From the NCBI GenBank assembly GCA_016281125.1, contig JAEEIA010000098.1, forward strand, positions 1-64,000: a stretch of DNA of 64,000 nt, in the 5' to 3' direction. Position 1 is the stretch's first letter. Every line of letters begins with the position of its first letter. This stretch comes from Oscillospiraceae bacterium. GTDB taxonomy: Bacteria; Bacillota; Clostridia; Oscillospirales; Ruminococcaceae. Made by a program: the position numbers and the translations under genes. Of the stretch, positions 1 through 7,841 are shown piece after piece. The notes under the pieces are model-generated. The model was not told the origin of the DNA. It did no database searches and worked only from the letters and a program-made list of their open reading frames with translations.

Positions 1-497
1 AGTACCTCGGCTTCATTCTGATCATCCGAAAACTCTATTTCGCAGCAATTCCCCTGATCGAGCTCACTGAGCGGAACATGCGCGATCTTTTTCAGCGCCT
101 CGTACAATGCATCCTTATGCCCTTTGCTGAATTCAACCATTCGAACCTGTGCGATCTGCTGGTCTCCGGCTGTGATCTGATAAGTGCGGTAATTCAGAAA
201 GCCCTCCGCTTTCCAGTTGAGCTCACTGACCATGAAATATCTTTCCCCTTTCAAAAAAGTAGCCTTGGGAGTGACTGCCAGTTCCTTGTCGTTGACTTTC
301 ACGATGAATTTCAATCCCAGTGAGATTTTCTGCCGGATGGATGCCGCTTCTTCATCATAAGGCGTCAGAAGAAGCAGTTGTAACCCGACAGTGCACTTGC
401 TTTTCACCCAGTACCGGACATTACCCTGTTCGTCCCACACCTCAACCGGCTTAAGGAACGGAAATACTTTTCTTTGATCAATATAATACAGTTTCAT
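1..497 (-). CDS. LURP-one-related / tubby-like protein (3' end outside window)
   Basis: The reading frame opens with MKLYYIDQRKVFPF and stays open to the window edge, so the C-terminus is missing. The beta-rich pattern (VEVWDEQGNVRYWVKSK, then KFIVKVNDKELAVTP and GERYFMVSELNWK) fits the LURP-one/tubby C-terminal family. These are small beta-barrel proteins, common in Firmicutes, with no settled function. The ATG is preceded by GGAGGC at 505-510 with a 7-nt gap, which fixes the start. About 165 codons are visible, close to the usual family length, so only a short tail should be missing. The family call rests on pattern recognition. Confidence 0.75.
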   Translation of the reverse strand, partial: MKLYYIDQRKVFPFLKPVEVWDEQGNVRYWVKSKCTVGLQLLLLTPYDEEAASIRQKISLGLKFIVKVNDKELAVTPKATFLKGERYFMVSELNWKAEGFLNYRTYQITAGDQQIAQVRMVEFSKGHKDALYEALKKIAHVPLSELDQGNCCEIEFSDDQNEAEV

Positions 498-592
498 TTT
501 GATTGCCTCCCTGAAATGTCGGCCTGCGCATCCGCTTTGATGTTTTTCGTACTGGTGGAAAAATGATTCGTGCGCTGTTCTGTGATATTCTC

Positions 593-621
593 AGTATACC
601 ATGTTTCGCTGAGAAATGCAA
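593..621 (-). promoter_or_regulatory. sigma-A promoter of the LURP-one gene
   Basis: On the minus strand TTGCAT (616-621) and TATACT (593-598) are separated by exactly 17 bp, upstream of the LURP-one gene. The rest of 498-802 holds no convincing gene or terminator. Confidence 0.7.
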
Positions 622-802
622 GGGCGATGAACATTTCGTTACACCCTTTCGAACACGCAGGGATGCAAGCCGTTCACTTCATTGACCTGCCACAATTAAG
701 CCGCGACCAAATTGAAAAAAGAAAAGCCGCCCACACTGATCTGCACCGCCGCATAGTTGAAAACTCCGCAAAAGTATAATGCATAACTTTCCGTATAATG
801 CT

Positions 803-1558
803 CTATACTTCTTTTTCAGTATTGTAAGTATATATGGGTACTGAATATAGACACTCAAATTTCGGACTACCCCTGATACGGTTTTCGGCAGGAATATCAT
901 CCGGGATAGGTTTCTTTCTGTACGGAGCGTAAACAATATTACTATTATAAAGCAGCCGCAACTTTCTTCGAATATGTCCGCGCTCAAACCGAACAATTTG
1001 ATAGTGATTGTCTGTATAGACGCGCCGATTCCCGTGAGAGCGGCGCTTCATTCGCACGATCAGCCCAGTATCGACCAGTTCCTGAATGGTCTGAATTACA
1101 GTTTCCCGCTTTATACCGGTCTGTGCTGCAATATCGTTGTAGCTGTTCCAGCAGTCGCGCCGCATCGGCGAATAGCTTTTGCAGAGAAACAGATATACAA
1201 ACATCTGACGGGGAACCAGCATCCCGAACACACGCCGCTCAACCATGAAATAGCCGGAAGCCGTCGGTTGCCGTGTGACCGCATAGCTGTATGTGCCTTT
1301 GTGGCCATTCGGTTTGGTGCTGCGCTCCAGCGGCAGGATCAGACCCCGTACAGTCAGCTCCGCAAGCACTTTGGCTACTGTCTGGACGGAACGGATTCCG
1401 CAGCATCGTCCGATGGTCGTCTGCTTAACTTTGATGATAGCCGCGCCTTCAACGGTCAGAGTGTCGCTTGGCAGACTGCTCAGATAGGCATAGACCGTCA
1501 ATTCTCTGGTGTTGAGACCGAGAGAGAAGATCTGATTGCTCAAACGAAACAGACTCAT
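803..1558 (-). CDS. double winged-helix protein, Rep/DnaD-like
   Basis: 251 aa with two helix-turn-helix regions. Residues ~15-95 (around LNTRELTVYAYLSSL and the 'TTIGRCCGIRSVQTVAKVL' helix) form the first, and ~125-185 (DIAAQTGIKRETVIQTIQEL) the second. This architecture is seen in plasmid/phage replication initiators and in DnaD-type proteins, and also in stand-alone regulators of Clostridia, so the function is open. The start has a strong GGGGG-type SD just upstream. The C-terminal ~50 residues are basic and not recognised. Upstream lie a terminator-like hairpin (1582-1615) and four phased direct repeats (1716-1768). These suggest that the protein binds its own leader or an origin-like site. 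Confidence 0.6.
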   Translation of the reverse strand: MSLFRLSNQIFSLGLNTRELTVYAYLSSLPSDTLTVEGAAIIKVKQTTIGRCCGIRSVQTVAKVLAELTVRGLILPLERSTKPNGHKGTYSYAVTRQPTASGYFMVERRVFGMLVPRQMFVYLFLCKSYSPMRRDCWNSYNDIAAQTGIKRETVIQTIQELVDTGLIVRMKRRSHGNRRVYTDNHYQIVRFERGHIRRKLRLLYNSNIVYAPYRKKPIPDDIPAENRIRGSPKFECLYSVPIYTYNTEKEV

Positions 1559-1581
1559 GGCATCCCCCTTTCATAGACGCA

Positions 1582-1615
1582 AAAAGCCCTGCGATCGTCT
1601 GAACGCAGGGCTTTT
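1582..1615 (-). terminator. hairpin in leader of the winged-helix gene
   Basis: A perfect 12-bp stem, AAAAGCCCTGCG (1582-1593) / CGCAGGGCTTTT (1604-1615), has a 10-nt loop. On the minus strand it ends in CTTTTTGCG. It sits about 25 bp upstream of the winged-helix start codon, so it could be an attenuator or a second stop for tRNA-Lys transcripts. Confidence 0.6.
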
Positions 1616-1715
1616 GAGTGAGATTATGCGATTTTATTGGCTTGAAAATCACAGAGGAAATAGTGTATGCTACTGCACTTCATTCCCCTTTGACATGGCG
1701 CAGGTGATATTCCTG

Positions 1716-1768
1716 CGTGTGATTTCGTGTGATTTTCGTGTGATTTCCGGCACAGTTTCGTGTGATTA
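1716..1768. repeat. four phased direct repeats CGTGTGATTT
   Basis: CGTGTGATT(T/A) occurs at 1716, 1726, 1737 and 1759, i.e. spacings of 10, 11 and 22 bp, all whole helical turns. An inverted half site GTCACACG follows at 1783-1790. The block lies between the tRNA-Lys terminator and the winged-helix gene. The arrangement resembles a multi-site operator or iterons. Confidence 0.7.
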
Positions 1769-1819
1769 TTTGCGGTTAAAATGTCACACGCGCAGTTCCA
1801 ACTGCATTTCGCCAAAAAT

Positions 1820-1864
1820 TAAAACCGCGTATTTGCGATCTTTTCAAGCAAACACGCGGCTTTA
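1820..1864 (-). terminator. terminator of tRNA-Lys
   Basis: On the minus strand the stem GCCGCGTGTTTGC / GCAAATACGCGGT is followed by TTTTAATTTTT. It starts right after the tRNA 3' end. Confidence 0.75.
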
Positions 1865-1871
1865 TTTTCAG

Positions 1872-1944
1872 TGAGAAATGAGGGGTTCGAACCCTCGACC
1901 CTCTCCTTAAAAGGGAGATGCTCTGCCAACTGAGCTAATTTCTC
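1872..1944 (-). tRNA. tRNA-Lys (anticodon UUU)
   Basis: The acceptor stem GAGAAAT (1944-1938) pairs with ATTTCTC (1879-1873). The D-arm (AGCTCAGTTGG), anticodon arm CTCCC-TTTTAAG-GGGAG with anticodon TTT, and T-arm GGGTTCGAACCC are all present. The gene is 73 nt including discriminator A. CCA is not encoded. Its own promoter and terminator flank it, so it is a single-gene transcript. Confidence 0.97.
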
Positions 1945-1959
1945 ATCTGCAACTTCATT

Positions 1960-1988
1960 ATTATACCATAGAAATGCAATTTTGTCAA
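1960..1988 (-). promoter_or_regulatory. strong promoter of tRNA-Lys
   Basis: Minus-strand TTGACA (1983-1988), 17-bp spacer, TATAAT (1960-1965): a perfect consensus sigma-A promoter just upstream of the tRNA. Confidence 0.9.
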
Positions 1989-1999
1989 GTACCGACGAA

Positions 2000-2054
2000 G
2001 AAAAAAGCGGCCGGAAAGGAAAGCGGCAAAAGCCGTTTTCCTTTTTCCGCTTTT
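2000..2054 (-). terminator. terminator after rplA
   Basis: A long imperfect stem, AAAAGCGG...CCGC/GCGG...CCGCTTTT, ends in TTTTTTCTTC on the minus strand, 12 bp after the rplA stop codon. It ends the rpmG-secE-nusG-rplK-rplA transcript. Confidence 0.85.
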
Positions 2055-2066
2055 AAGAATCAAAGA

Positions 2067-2762
2067 TTACACACCGAACTTCGTGGTGAGAACCGGAACG
2101 CCGATGCCCATGGTAGAAGCAACGGTCACAGAGCGCAGGTAGGTGCCCTTTGCTGCTGCCGGCTTTGCCTTCACGACTGCCTCAAGCAGGGTGTTGAAGT
2201 TCTCCTCGAGCTTCTCAGCGCCGAAGGAAACCTTGCCGATCGGGCAGTGAATGATGTTGGACTTGTCAAGACGATACTCAATCTTACCGGCCTTTGCCTC
2301 CTGAACTGCCTTTGCGACGTCAGGGGAAACCGTACCGGCCTTCGGGTTCGGCATGAGTCCGCGCGGGCCGAGAACCTTACCAAGACGGCCGACGACACCC
2401 ATCATGTCCGGAGAAGCGATGACGACATCGAACTCCATCCAGCCTTCCTTCTGAATCTTCTCAACGAGATCCAGACCGCCGACATAATCAGCGCCTGCTG
2501 CCTTAGCCGCCTCGTACTTATCCTCCTTGCAGAAGACGAGTGCGCGGACGGTCTTACCGGTGCCGTTCGGCAGAACGACAGCGCCGCGAACCTGCTGATC
2601 AGCGTGGCGGGAGTCAACGCCGAGGCGGATGTGAGCCTCAACGGTCTCGTCAAACTTTGCCTTTGCCAGCGAGCAGACGGTGCTCAGCGCATCGTTCGGC
2701 TCGTAGAGCTTTGTCTTATCAAGTGCCTTTGCACTGTCGACATATTTCTTACCGTGTTTCAT
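2067..2762 (-). CDS. rplA: 50S ribosomal protein L1
   Basis: 231 aa, the normal L1 length. It has the N-terminal [15 protein letters not shown], the central [20 protein letters not shown] segment with PNPKAGTV, and the C-terminal [14 protein letters not shown]. All are typical of bacterial L1. L1 binds 23S rRNA at the stalk near the E site and usually controls its own operon by binding mRNA. AAAGGAG precedes the ATG. It is the last gene of the operon here. A strong terminator follows and no rplJ/rplL is found, unlike the order in Bacillus. Confidence 0.98.
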   Translation of the reverse strand: MKHGKKYVDSAKALDKTKLYEPNDALSTVCSLAKAKFDETVEAHIRLGVDSRHADQQVRGAVVLPNGTGKTVRALVFCKEDKYEAAKAAGADYVGGLDLVEKIQKEGWMEFDVVIASPDMMGVVGRLGKVLGPRGLMPNPKAGTVSPDVAKAVQEAKAGKIEYRLDKSNIIHCPIGKVSFGAEKLEENFNTLLEAVVKAKPAAAKGTYLRSVTVASTMGIGVPVLTTKFGV

Positions 2763-2854
2763 TTATGAAAACTCCTTTATCATCAATCTGTGGTATGCCG
2801 GAATCAGAATCCGGCTTGACGGAAAAATCCTCCCACGGGGAGTGGTGTTCGCTC

Positions 2855-3280
2855 TCAGTCTGCAACAACGACGCCCATGGAGCGTGCGGTGCCTGCGATC
2901 ATGCTCATGGCTGCTTCGAGAGAAGCTGCGTTGAGGTCAGGCATTTTGGTTTCAGCGATCTTCTGGATCTGCTCCTTGGTGATGGTTGCGACCTTGTTCT
3001 TGTTCGGAACACCGGAAGCCTTCTCGATACCGCAAGCCTTCTTAATGAGGACTGCTGCGGGCGGAGTCTTCGTGATAAAGGTGAAGGAACGGTCTGCGTA
3101 AACGGTGATGATGACCGGGATGATCATGCCGGCATCGTTCTTGGTGCGCTCATTGAACTCCTTGCAGAAGCCCATGATGTTGACGCCGTGCTGACCGAGC
3201 GCCGGACCGACAGGCGGAGCAGGGGTTGCCTTGCCTGCGGCGATCTGAAGCTTAATAAAGCCAACTACTTTCTGTGCCAT
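2855..3280 (-). CDS. rplK: 50S ribosomal protein L11
   Basis: 141 aa, standard length. It has the hallmark N-terminal [23 protein letters not shown] with the proline-rich turn that binds thiopeptides and the GTPase centre. The C-terminal rRNA-binding domain ends in [17 protein letters not shown]11 forms the base of the L7/L12 stalk. The gene lies between nusG and rplA, the common bacterial order. The 90-bp gap to rplA carries a small GCCGGA/TCCGGC hairpin that may protect or modulate the message. Confidence 0.98.
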   Translation of the reverse strand: MAQKVVGFIKLQIAAGKATPAPPVGPALGQHGVNIMGFCKEFNERTKNDAGMIIPVIITVYADRSFTFITKTPPAAVLIKKACGIEKASGVPNKNKVATITKEQIQKIAETKMPDLNAASLEAAMSMIAGTARSMGVVVAD

Positions 3281-3386
3281 GGTAATTTTACCTCCAAATA
3301 ATGTGGTGTATGGCGGGATACCCGTATTTCATGGTATCTCTCCCACGACAGCGGCGGATCCGCTGTCTGAAAAAGGGGGACGCTTC

Positions 3387-3926
3387 TCAGTTGTCGCGCG
3401 CGACATCGGTCAGCGCGAACTGTGTCGGTGTTTCCTGACCGAACATCGAAACGAGCACCATGCATGTGCCTGCCTCAATGTCGATGCTCTGGACAACGCC
3501 GGTGAAGCCGTCCATTGCAGTGCCGACGATCCGGACCGGATCACCGACGCTGAGATTGATCTCAACGGTTTCGCCGAGATCGACGCCCATGGCCGCAATC
3601 TCGCTGGGTGTCAGCGGGATGGGCTGGTTGGGGTCTGCACCGAGGAAGCCCGTGACGCCGCGGATTGAGCGGATCAGGTAAGCGACCTCGTCATTGTGAA
3701 TCATCCGCACGAGCACATAGCCGGGAAAGATCTTTCTGGTGATCTCCTTTTCCTTGCCGTCTGTAATCTCGCGCACCTGCTCTGTCGGGATCTGCACCTC
3801 AAGGATTTTATCGGTGAGCTGCTGATTCTCCGCCTTCTTGACGATGTTCTGCGCAACCTTGTTTTCATAGCCGGAATAGGTATGAATCACATACCACTCT
3901 GGTTTCTGGGTATTATTCTCATTCAT
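3387..3926 (-). CDS. nusG: transcription elongation/termination factor NusG
   Basis: 179 aa. The NGN domain starts with PEWYVIHTYSGYENKVAQN, contains RKIFPGYVLVRM, and is followed by a C-terminal KOW domain (GDPVRIVGTAMDGFTGVVQSI). NusG binds RNA polymerase to control pausing and couples transcription to the ribosome through S10. It sits in the conserved secE-nusG-rplK order. The ~106-bp gap to rplK contains an 8-bp stem (3357-3377) without a U tract, so it is not an obvious terminator. Annotation is secure. Confidence 0.98.
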   Translation of the reverse strand: MNENNTQKPEWYVIHTYSGYENKVAQNIVKKAENQQLTDKILEVQIPTEQVREITDGKEKEITRKIFPGYVLVRMIHNDEVAYLIRSIRGVTGFLGADPNQPIPLTPSEIAAMGVDLGETVEINLSVGDPVRIVGTAMDGFTGVVQSIDIEAGTCMVLVSMFGQETPTQFALTDVARDN

Positions 3927-3970
3927 CGCAATTCCCTGCTTTCATCAAAATCTGCGCTGTCTGCACCGTC

Positions 3971-4231
3971 TTACTTCTTACCGCTGATTGCGAACTGGAA
4001 GAGCCAGAGAAAGCCCTTGTCCAGCACGAAGGTATAAGCGGCGAATGCGAGCATAGCAGCGAAAACGACGATGCTGTTGTTGATCACCGTTTTCTTGTCC
4101 GGCCAGACGACCTTTTTCAGTTCAAGCTTCAGATCCTTGAACCACTTGGAGATCCCGCCGCTATTCTTGGACGATTCCTTGCTTTTTGCTGCCTTCTTGT
4201 CCTCAGCAGCAAGCTCCTTGTCCTTCGCCAT
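3971..4231 (-). CDS. secE: preprotein translocase subunit SecE
   Basis: 86 aa. A lysine-rich cytoplasmic N-terminus is followed by the SecE signature WFKDLKLELKKVVWPDKKTV and a single membrane helix (NNSIVVFAAMLAFAAYTFVL), as in short Gram-positive SecE. SecE clamps SecY in the membrane channel that exports unfolded proteins. The ATG has AAGGAAC upstream. The position between rpmG and nusG supports the call. Confidence 0.97.
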   Translation of the reverse strand: MAKDKELAAEDKKAAKSKESSKNSGGISKWFKDLKLELKKVVWPDKKTVINNSIVVFAAMLAFAAYTFVLDKGFLWLFQFAISGKK

Positions 4232-4288
4232 AGGTTTGTTCCTTTCTGTTCCGGTCAGCGGACAGCTGCGGAACGACGGTCGGGATTC

Positions 4289-4438
4289 TTACTTGGTTTC
4301 CTTGTGCAGCGTATGCTTGTTGCAATGTCTGCAATGCTTCATCATTTCGATTCTGTCGGGGTCATTCTTCTTGTTCTTCTTAGAAACATAGTTTCTGTTC
4401 TTGCACTCTGTGCAAGCAAGTGTGATTTTTACGCGCAT
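4289..4438 (-). CDS. rpmG: 50S ribosomal protein L33
   Basis: 49 aa: starts [19 protein letters not shown] and ends [12 protein letters not shown]. Two Cys pairs (CTEC and CRHC) form the zinc ribbon of the C+ type L33. GGAGGTG lies 7 nt before the ATG. It is the first gene of the operon; the promoter is at 4603-4631. rpmG-secE-nusG is a standard bacterial arrangement. The gene is short but complete and unambiguous. Confidence 0.96.
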   Translation of the reverse strand: MRVKITLACTECKNRNYVSKKNKKNDPDRIEMMKHCRHCNKHTLHKETK

Positions 4439-4462
4439 TGTCGGCACCTCCTGTTTGAAATT

Positions 4463-4499
4463 TTCCGCATGGCTTTACCCGCAGGGCAAAGCTGCGGAA
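4463..4499 (-). promoter_or_regulatory. hairpin in the rpmG operon leader
   Basis: TTCCGCA (4463-4469) pairs with TGCGGAA (4493-4499), enclosing GCTTT.CCC / GGG.AAAGC. It ends about 13 nt before the rpmG Shine-Dalgarno. No U tract follows, so it is a leader structure rather than a terminator. A second small stem lies at 4524-4539. Confidence 0.55.
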
Positions 4500-4602
4500 G
4501 AAAGTTTGCCTCCCTCTTTCCGGTGCATCCGCAGATGCAGAAGCATGATACATCTGCCGGTTTGCGGGCACAACAAAAGCGCCTCCGCAAAGAGGTAACA
4601 CC

Positions 4603-4631
4603 ATCATACCATATTATCGCAATTTTGTCAA
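4603..4631 (-). promoter_or_regulatory. promoter of rpmG-secE-nusG-rplKA operon
   Basis: Minus-strand TTGACA (4626-4631), 17-bp spacer, TATGAT (4603-4608). The leader to rpmG is roughly 160 nt. Confidence 0.88.
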
Positions 4632-4762
4632 GCATTTTTTGCCGCACCCGCAGGGATTTCCGATATTTTGGAGATTCTGCCGATTTCGGGCGGCGAACGC
4701 GATTCCTTTTTGTATCCGCTGAAAGGGACGCAATATCAATAGTACTGATCCTCGCCGATCTG

Positions 4763-5233
4763 CTACTCGATGCTGTTCCGGTCGACCGGCACCCTGCCGA
4801 TATGATAAACCAGCCAGGAGATGACCGGAACCGGCAGGCTGATGAACAGCGCTGTTTCCCCCTGATGCAGTCCGCCGAACAGAATCCCCGCAAAGAGGCA
4901 GACGCCGAAGGACACCGCCGCCGCAATCAGGCCGCGGCGCTTGGTTTCCGGTGTGAACAGATCCTTGACGACATACCGAAGCAGCAGCATGACCGCCCCG
5001 GAGAGCAGCGTACACGCAACGAGCACCACGCCCGTACCGACCGACGTGATGAACGAATTGCCGACGTCCGCGGCCAGCTCGGTCAGTGCGGTCAGATCCG
5101 TGCCGTCCACGATCATCTCCTGCGCCTTGAACCTGTTCGGGTTATCAAGAAGGCCGTGCGACATCAGCATCTGGACGAAGCTGAGAACGCCGAGCCCCCA
5201 TGCATAATGCTGAAATGCCTTGTCCTGCTTCAT
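4763..5233 (-). CDS. small integral membrane protein, unknown
   Basis: 156 aa, not recognised. About four hydrophobic helices can be seen: around residues 8-26, 58-88 (long, SVGTGVVLVACTLLSGAVML), 103-122 (LIAAAVSFGVCLFAGILFGG) and 128-146 (ALFISLPVPVISWLVYHIG). A non-hydrophobic loop lies between the first two. AAGGAAAG precedes the ATG. It lies upstream of the ribosomal operon on the same strand, but that operon has its own promoter. Nothing in the sequence points to a substrate. Confidence 0.7.
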   Translation of the reverse strand: MKQDKAFQHYAWGLGVLSFVQMLMSHGLLDNPNRFKAQEMIVDGTDLTALTELAADVGNSFITSVGTGVVLVACTLLSGAVMLLLRYVVKDLFTPETKRRGLIAAAVSFGVCLFAGILFGGLHQGETALFISLPVPVISWLVYHIGRVPVDRNSIE

Positions 5234-5293
5234 GATTCTTTCCTTTCTGTACGGTTCTCATTCTTAGGAAGCATATTTCCGAAAGATCAGAAT

Positions 5294-6253
5294 TCAGCTG
5301 TCCAGATTTTCAATCAGCGTCTTCATGTCCCTGCTGATTCGTTCATACGCATAGTAATGCACATAATGCCCGCAGTCAAGCTGAATCAATGTTCCGTCTG
5401 ATGAAGCATCGGCCATTGCCTGCATACCGCCAACCCAGAATGCACCGTTCGAGGGTTCATTGGAAACATACAGAATCATCGGAACGGTCGGCAGCGGTGC
5501 GGAGTTGCGTTCATCATTCAGGGCGATGATGCTTTCCATATCAGCCTCATTCCTTATCGTATCATTCACATTTTTGTGGCAGGCGATTTCTTTATAGATC
5601 GCACTTTCTTCTTCGGTAAGCATTCCCGATTCGTTGTAGTCAAACAGGCGGATGATCCCGACGGCTTTCATAAACCTTGCAAATCCATCCGCGAGCGCGT
5701 AGCCGACACCGGCTTCTTTCAGCTGATTGACGTCCATACAGTGCGGTGTACACATATCCAGCCCGACAATCGCCTCGACCTCATCAGGATATTCCTGCGC
5801 CCAGCGGGTCGCCTCATACCCAGAAAACGAGTGCGCGCACAGCACATACGGCGCTTCGATGCCGCATTTTCCGAGCGCCTCCCTGTCCTGACGGAGGATC
5901 GTGTCAATATCCCGTTTGCCGTCAACCAGATCACTGAAACCGTAGCCGAATTTTTCCACAACGACGATTTTGTAATCGCCGGAAAGTCTGCTGTAAAGCG
6001 GCTTGAAATCAAGGATCGGTGAAGCAGTCCCGTGGCCGGACAGAAACACAACGGTATGTTCACCCTCGCCCTCGGTGTAGATGCTCATGTTATGACCGTC
6101 TACCTCAACAAGCTGTCCGAGGGGCGTTTCGTACAGGGCTTTGTTCTTTCTGAGCATGATCTGATTGTATACCGTCATCACGATCAGAAATAACGCAATC
6201 AGTATCAGAAGTCCAAGCAAGCCCTTTCCGACAGCCTTGCATATTTTTTTCAT
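5294..6253 (-). CDS. membrane-anchored alpha/beta hydrolase
   Basis: 319 aa from the ATG at 6253 (GGGAAGGG upstream); a longer reading frame starts 26 codons earlier but lacks a site. One N-terminal membrane helix (~12-32) anchors an alpha/beta hydrolase fold. Visible are the HxT/HG oxyanion region VVFLSGHGTASP, the nucleophile elbow CAHSFSGYE (Ser), and a late LDCGHYVHYY with the likely catalytic His. The substrate is unknown; esterase or lipase-like activity is possible. A hydrolase with similar architecture occurs at 40476-41549. Confidence 0.85.
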   Translation of the reverse strand: MKKICKAVGKGLLGLLILIALFLIVMTVYNQIMLRKNKALYETPLGQLVEVDGHNMSIYTEGEGEHTVVFLSGHGTASPILDFKPLYSRLSGDYKIVVVEKFGYGFSDLVDGKRDIDTILRQDREALGKCGIEAPYVLCAHSFSGYEATRWAQEYPDEVEAIVGLDMCTPHCMDVNQLKEAGVGYALADGFARFMKAVGIIRLFDYNESGMLTEEESAIYKEIACHKNVNDTIRNEADMESIIALNDERNSAPLPTVPMILYVSNEPSNGAFWVGGMQAMADASSDGTLIQLDCGHYVHYYAYERISRDMKTLIENLDS

Positions 6254-6302
6254 ACAGGCCCTTCCCTTTCGATGGGATTCGTAATGATATATCGCATTCT
6301 GC

Positions 6303-7163
6303 TTATGCCTGCTGCGCCAGGGCGTCCGCAAGCTGAATCAGTGTTTCCTGCGAAAGCTGCTCAAAGCGGACGTTTGCGTCCTGTCCGCAGGCAGTGAGCG
6401 CCGCCGTCACCTGCTCCTTGGAAAGCCCGAGCCCGGAGGCCAACGCATTGACCGCAGTCTTTCTGCGCTGCGCAAAGCCCGCCTTAACCGTTTCCAGAAT
6501 GCGGTGCAGCTGCTCCTGTGTGCAGAGCGGCGTATCATACGGTGTGATGCGGATGACGGCAGAATCGACCTTCGGCGCGGGATAAAACGCATCCCGCGGG
6601 ACGCCGAACAGCTGCTCCGCATGACCGCGCAGCCGGACAGCTGCCGTGACGGCGCCTGCCTGTCTGCTGCCGATCTCTGCACAGAGCCGCTCCGCCGCCT
6701 CTTTCTGCACCATAACGGTAATGCTCCGGAATTTCGCGCCGGATTCCAGCAGGTGCATCAGAATCGGGGAAGTAATATAGTACGGCAGATTCGCGCAGAC
6801 CGCAACCTCACGGTCACCGAACTGCTCTTTCAGAAACGCCGCCGGATCCACCTTCATAATGTCCTGCCAGACAACAGAAACATGGGGAAAATCCGCAAGT
6901 GTTTCCTGCAAAACGGGCTGAAGTCTGCGGTCCAGCTCAACGGCGACGACCTGCTCGGAGCGCATGGCAAGCTGCTGCGTTAAAACGCCGAAGCCCGTGC
7001 CGATCTCCAGCACGCCGCATTCCCTTGACGGAATGCCGTATTCCGCGATTGCGGGACAGACCTCCGGATCAATCAGGAAATTCTGCCCAAGACCTTTTGA
7101 AAAAGAAAAATCATACCGCTTTGCCAGTGCGCGGATATACTGCATGTCGGTCAATTCCGGCAT
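6303..7163 (-). CDS. rsmA: 16S rRNA (adenine1518/1519-N6)-dimethyltransferase
   Basis: 286 aa. It contains KGLGQNFLID at the N-terminus, the SAM-binding VLEIGTGFGVLTQQL, the acidic VVAVELD that holds the SAM ribose, and the catalytic CANLPYYITSPI (NLPY). The C-terminal helical domain ends in the usual rRNA-binding region (FAQRRKTAVNAL). The enzyme dimethylates two adenines near the 3' end of 16S rRNA in late 30S assembly. The start at 7163 has GGGAGT upstream; the frame is open far upstream, but that part has no SD and is antisense to the deaminase. Confidence 0.97.
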   Translation of the reverse strand: MPELTDMQYIRALAKRYDFSFSKGLGQNFLIDPEVCPAIAEYGIPSRECGVLEIGTGFGVLTQQLAMRSEQVVAVELDRRLQPVLQETLADFPHVSVVWQDIMKVDPAAFLKEQFGDREVAVCANLPYYITSPILMHLLESGAKFRSITVMVQKEAAERLCAEIGSRQAGAVTAAVRLRGHAEQLFGVPRDAFYPAPKVDSAVIRITPYDTPLCTQEQLHRILETVKAGFAQRRKTAVNALASGLGLSKEQVTAALTACGQDANVRFEQLSQETLIQLADALAQQA

Positions 7164-7250
7164 ACGTGCCACTCCCTTCGGTTGTTTCTGCCTGCGGTTC
7201 CGCTGATCTACGGAAAAATCGGCATATGGATTCCCCGCTGAAAATATCGC

Positions 7251-7279
7251 TTGCAATTTCCTCTGTAATCTGCTATAAT
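7251..7279 (+). promoter_or_regulatory. promoter of the dCMP deaminase gene
   Basis: TTGCAA (7251-7256), 17 bp, TATAAT (7274-7279), with TGC just before the -10 (extended -10). Confidence 0.85.
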
Positions 7280-7346
7280 GAACTTGCCTGCTGCGCCGAA
7301 AGCCGTGCAGCAGACCACATATAACATGAAAAAAGGAGTGCGATCT

Positions 7347-7841
7347 ATGGAACGCAGAGATAAAACAAATTACTATCTGGATATTGCGGAGGCGGTTTCC
7401 GAGCGCAGCACCTGTCTGCGGCGGAAATTCGGTGCGATTGTCGTCAAGAATGACGAAATCATCTCCACAGGCTATAACGGCGCGCCGCGCGGCAGACAGA
7501 ACTGCACCGATCTGGATTTCTGTTACCGCGAGCGCATGGGCGTTCCGCGCGGTCAGCGCTATGAGCTTTGCCGCAGCGTCCATGCGGAGGCAAACGCGAT
7601 CATCAGCGCCAGCAGAGCGGATCTGCTCGGTGCAACGCTCTATCTTGCATGTCACGATGCGAAAACGGACAGGCTGGACGGCGCTGTGGAGCCCTGCTCC
7701 ATGTGCAAGCGCCTGATCCTGAACGCAGGCATTGCGCAGGTCGTGATCCGGCAGGACGAAAACGCGCATTTCACGATCGACACCACCGCGTGGATCACGG
7801 ACGACGATTCCCTTGCGGAGGATCTCAGCAAGGGTTACTGA
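7347..7841 (+). CDS. dCMP/cytidine deaminase family (ComEB-like)
   Basis: 164 aa. The zinc site is formed by SVHAEANAI (His and catalytic Glu) and PCSMCKRLI (two Cys), the cytidine/deoxycytidylate deaminase signature. SERSTCLRRKFGAIVVKND and STGYNGAPRG are typical of dCMP deaminase. It would convert dCMP to dUMP for dTTP synthesis. AAAGGAG lies at 7332-7338. The 3' end overlaps the convergent gene by 7 bp. In some Firmicutes this family is called ComEB, but there is no competence context here. Confidence 0.92.
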   Translation: MERRDKTNYYLDIAEAVSERSTCLRRKFGAIVVKNDEIISTGYNGAPRGRQNCTDLDFCYRERMGVPRGQRYELCRSVHAEANAIISASRADLLGATLYLACHDAKTDRLDGAVEPCSMCKRLILNAGIAQVVIRQDENAHFTIDTTAWITDDDSLAEDLSKGY

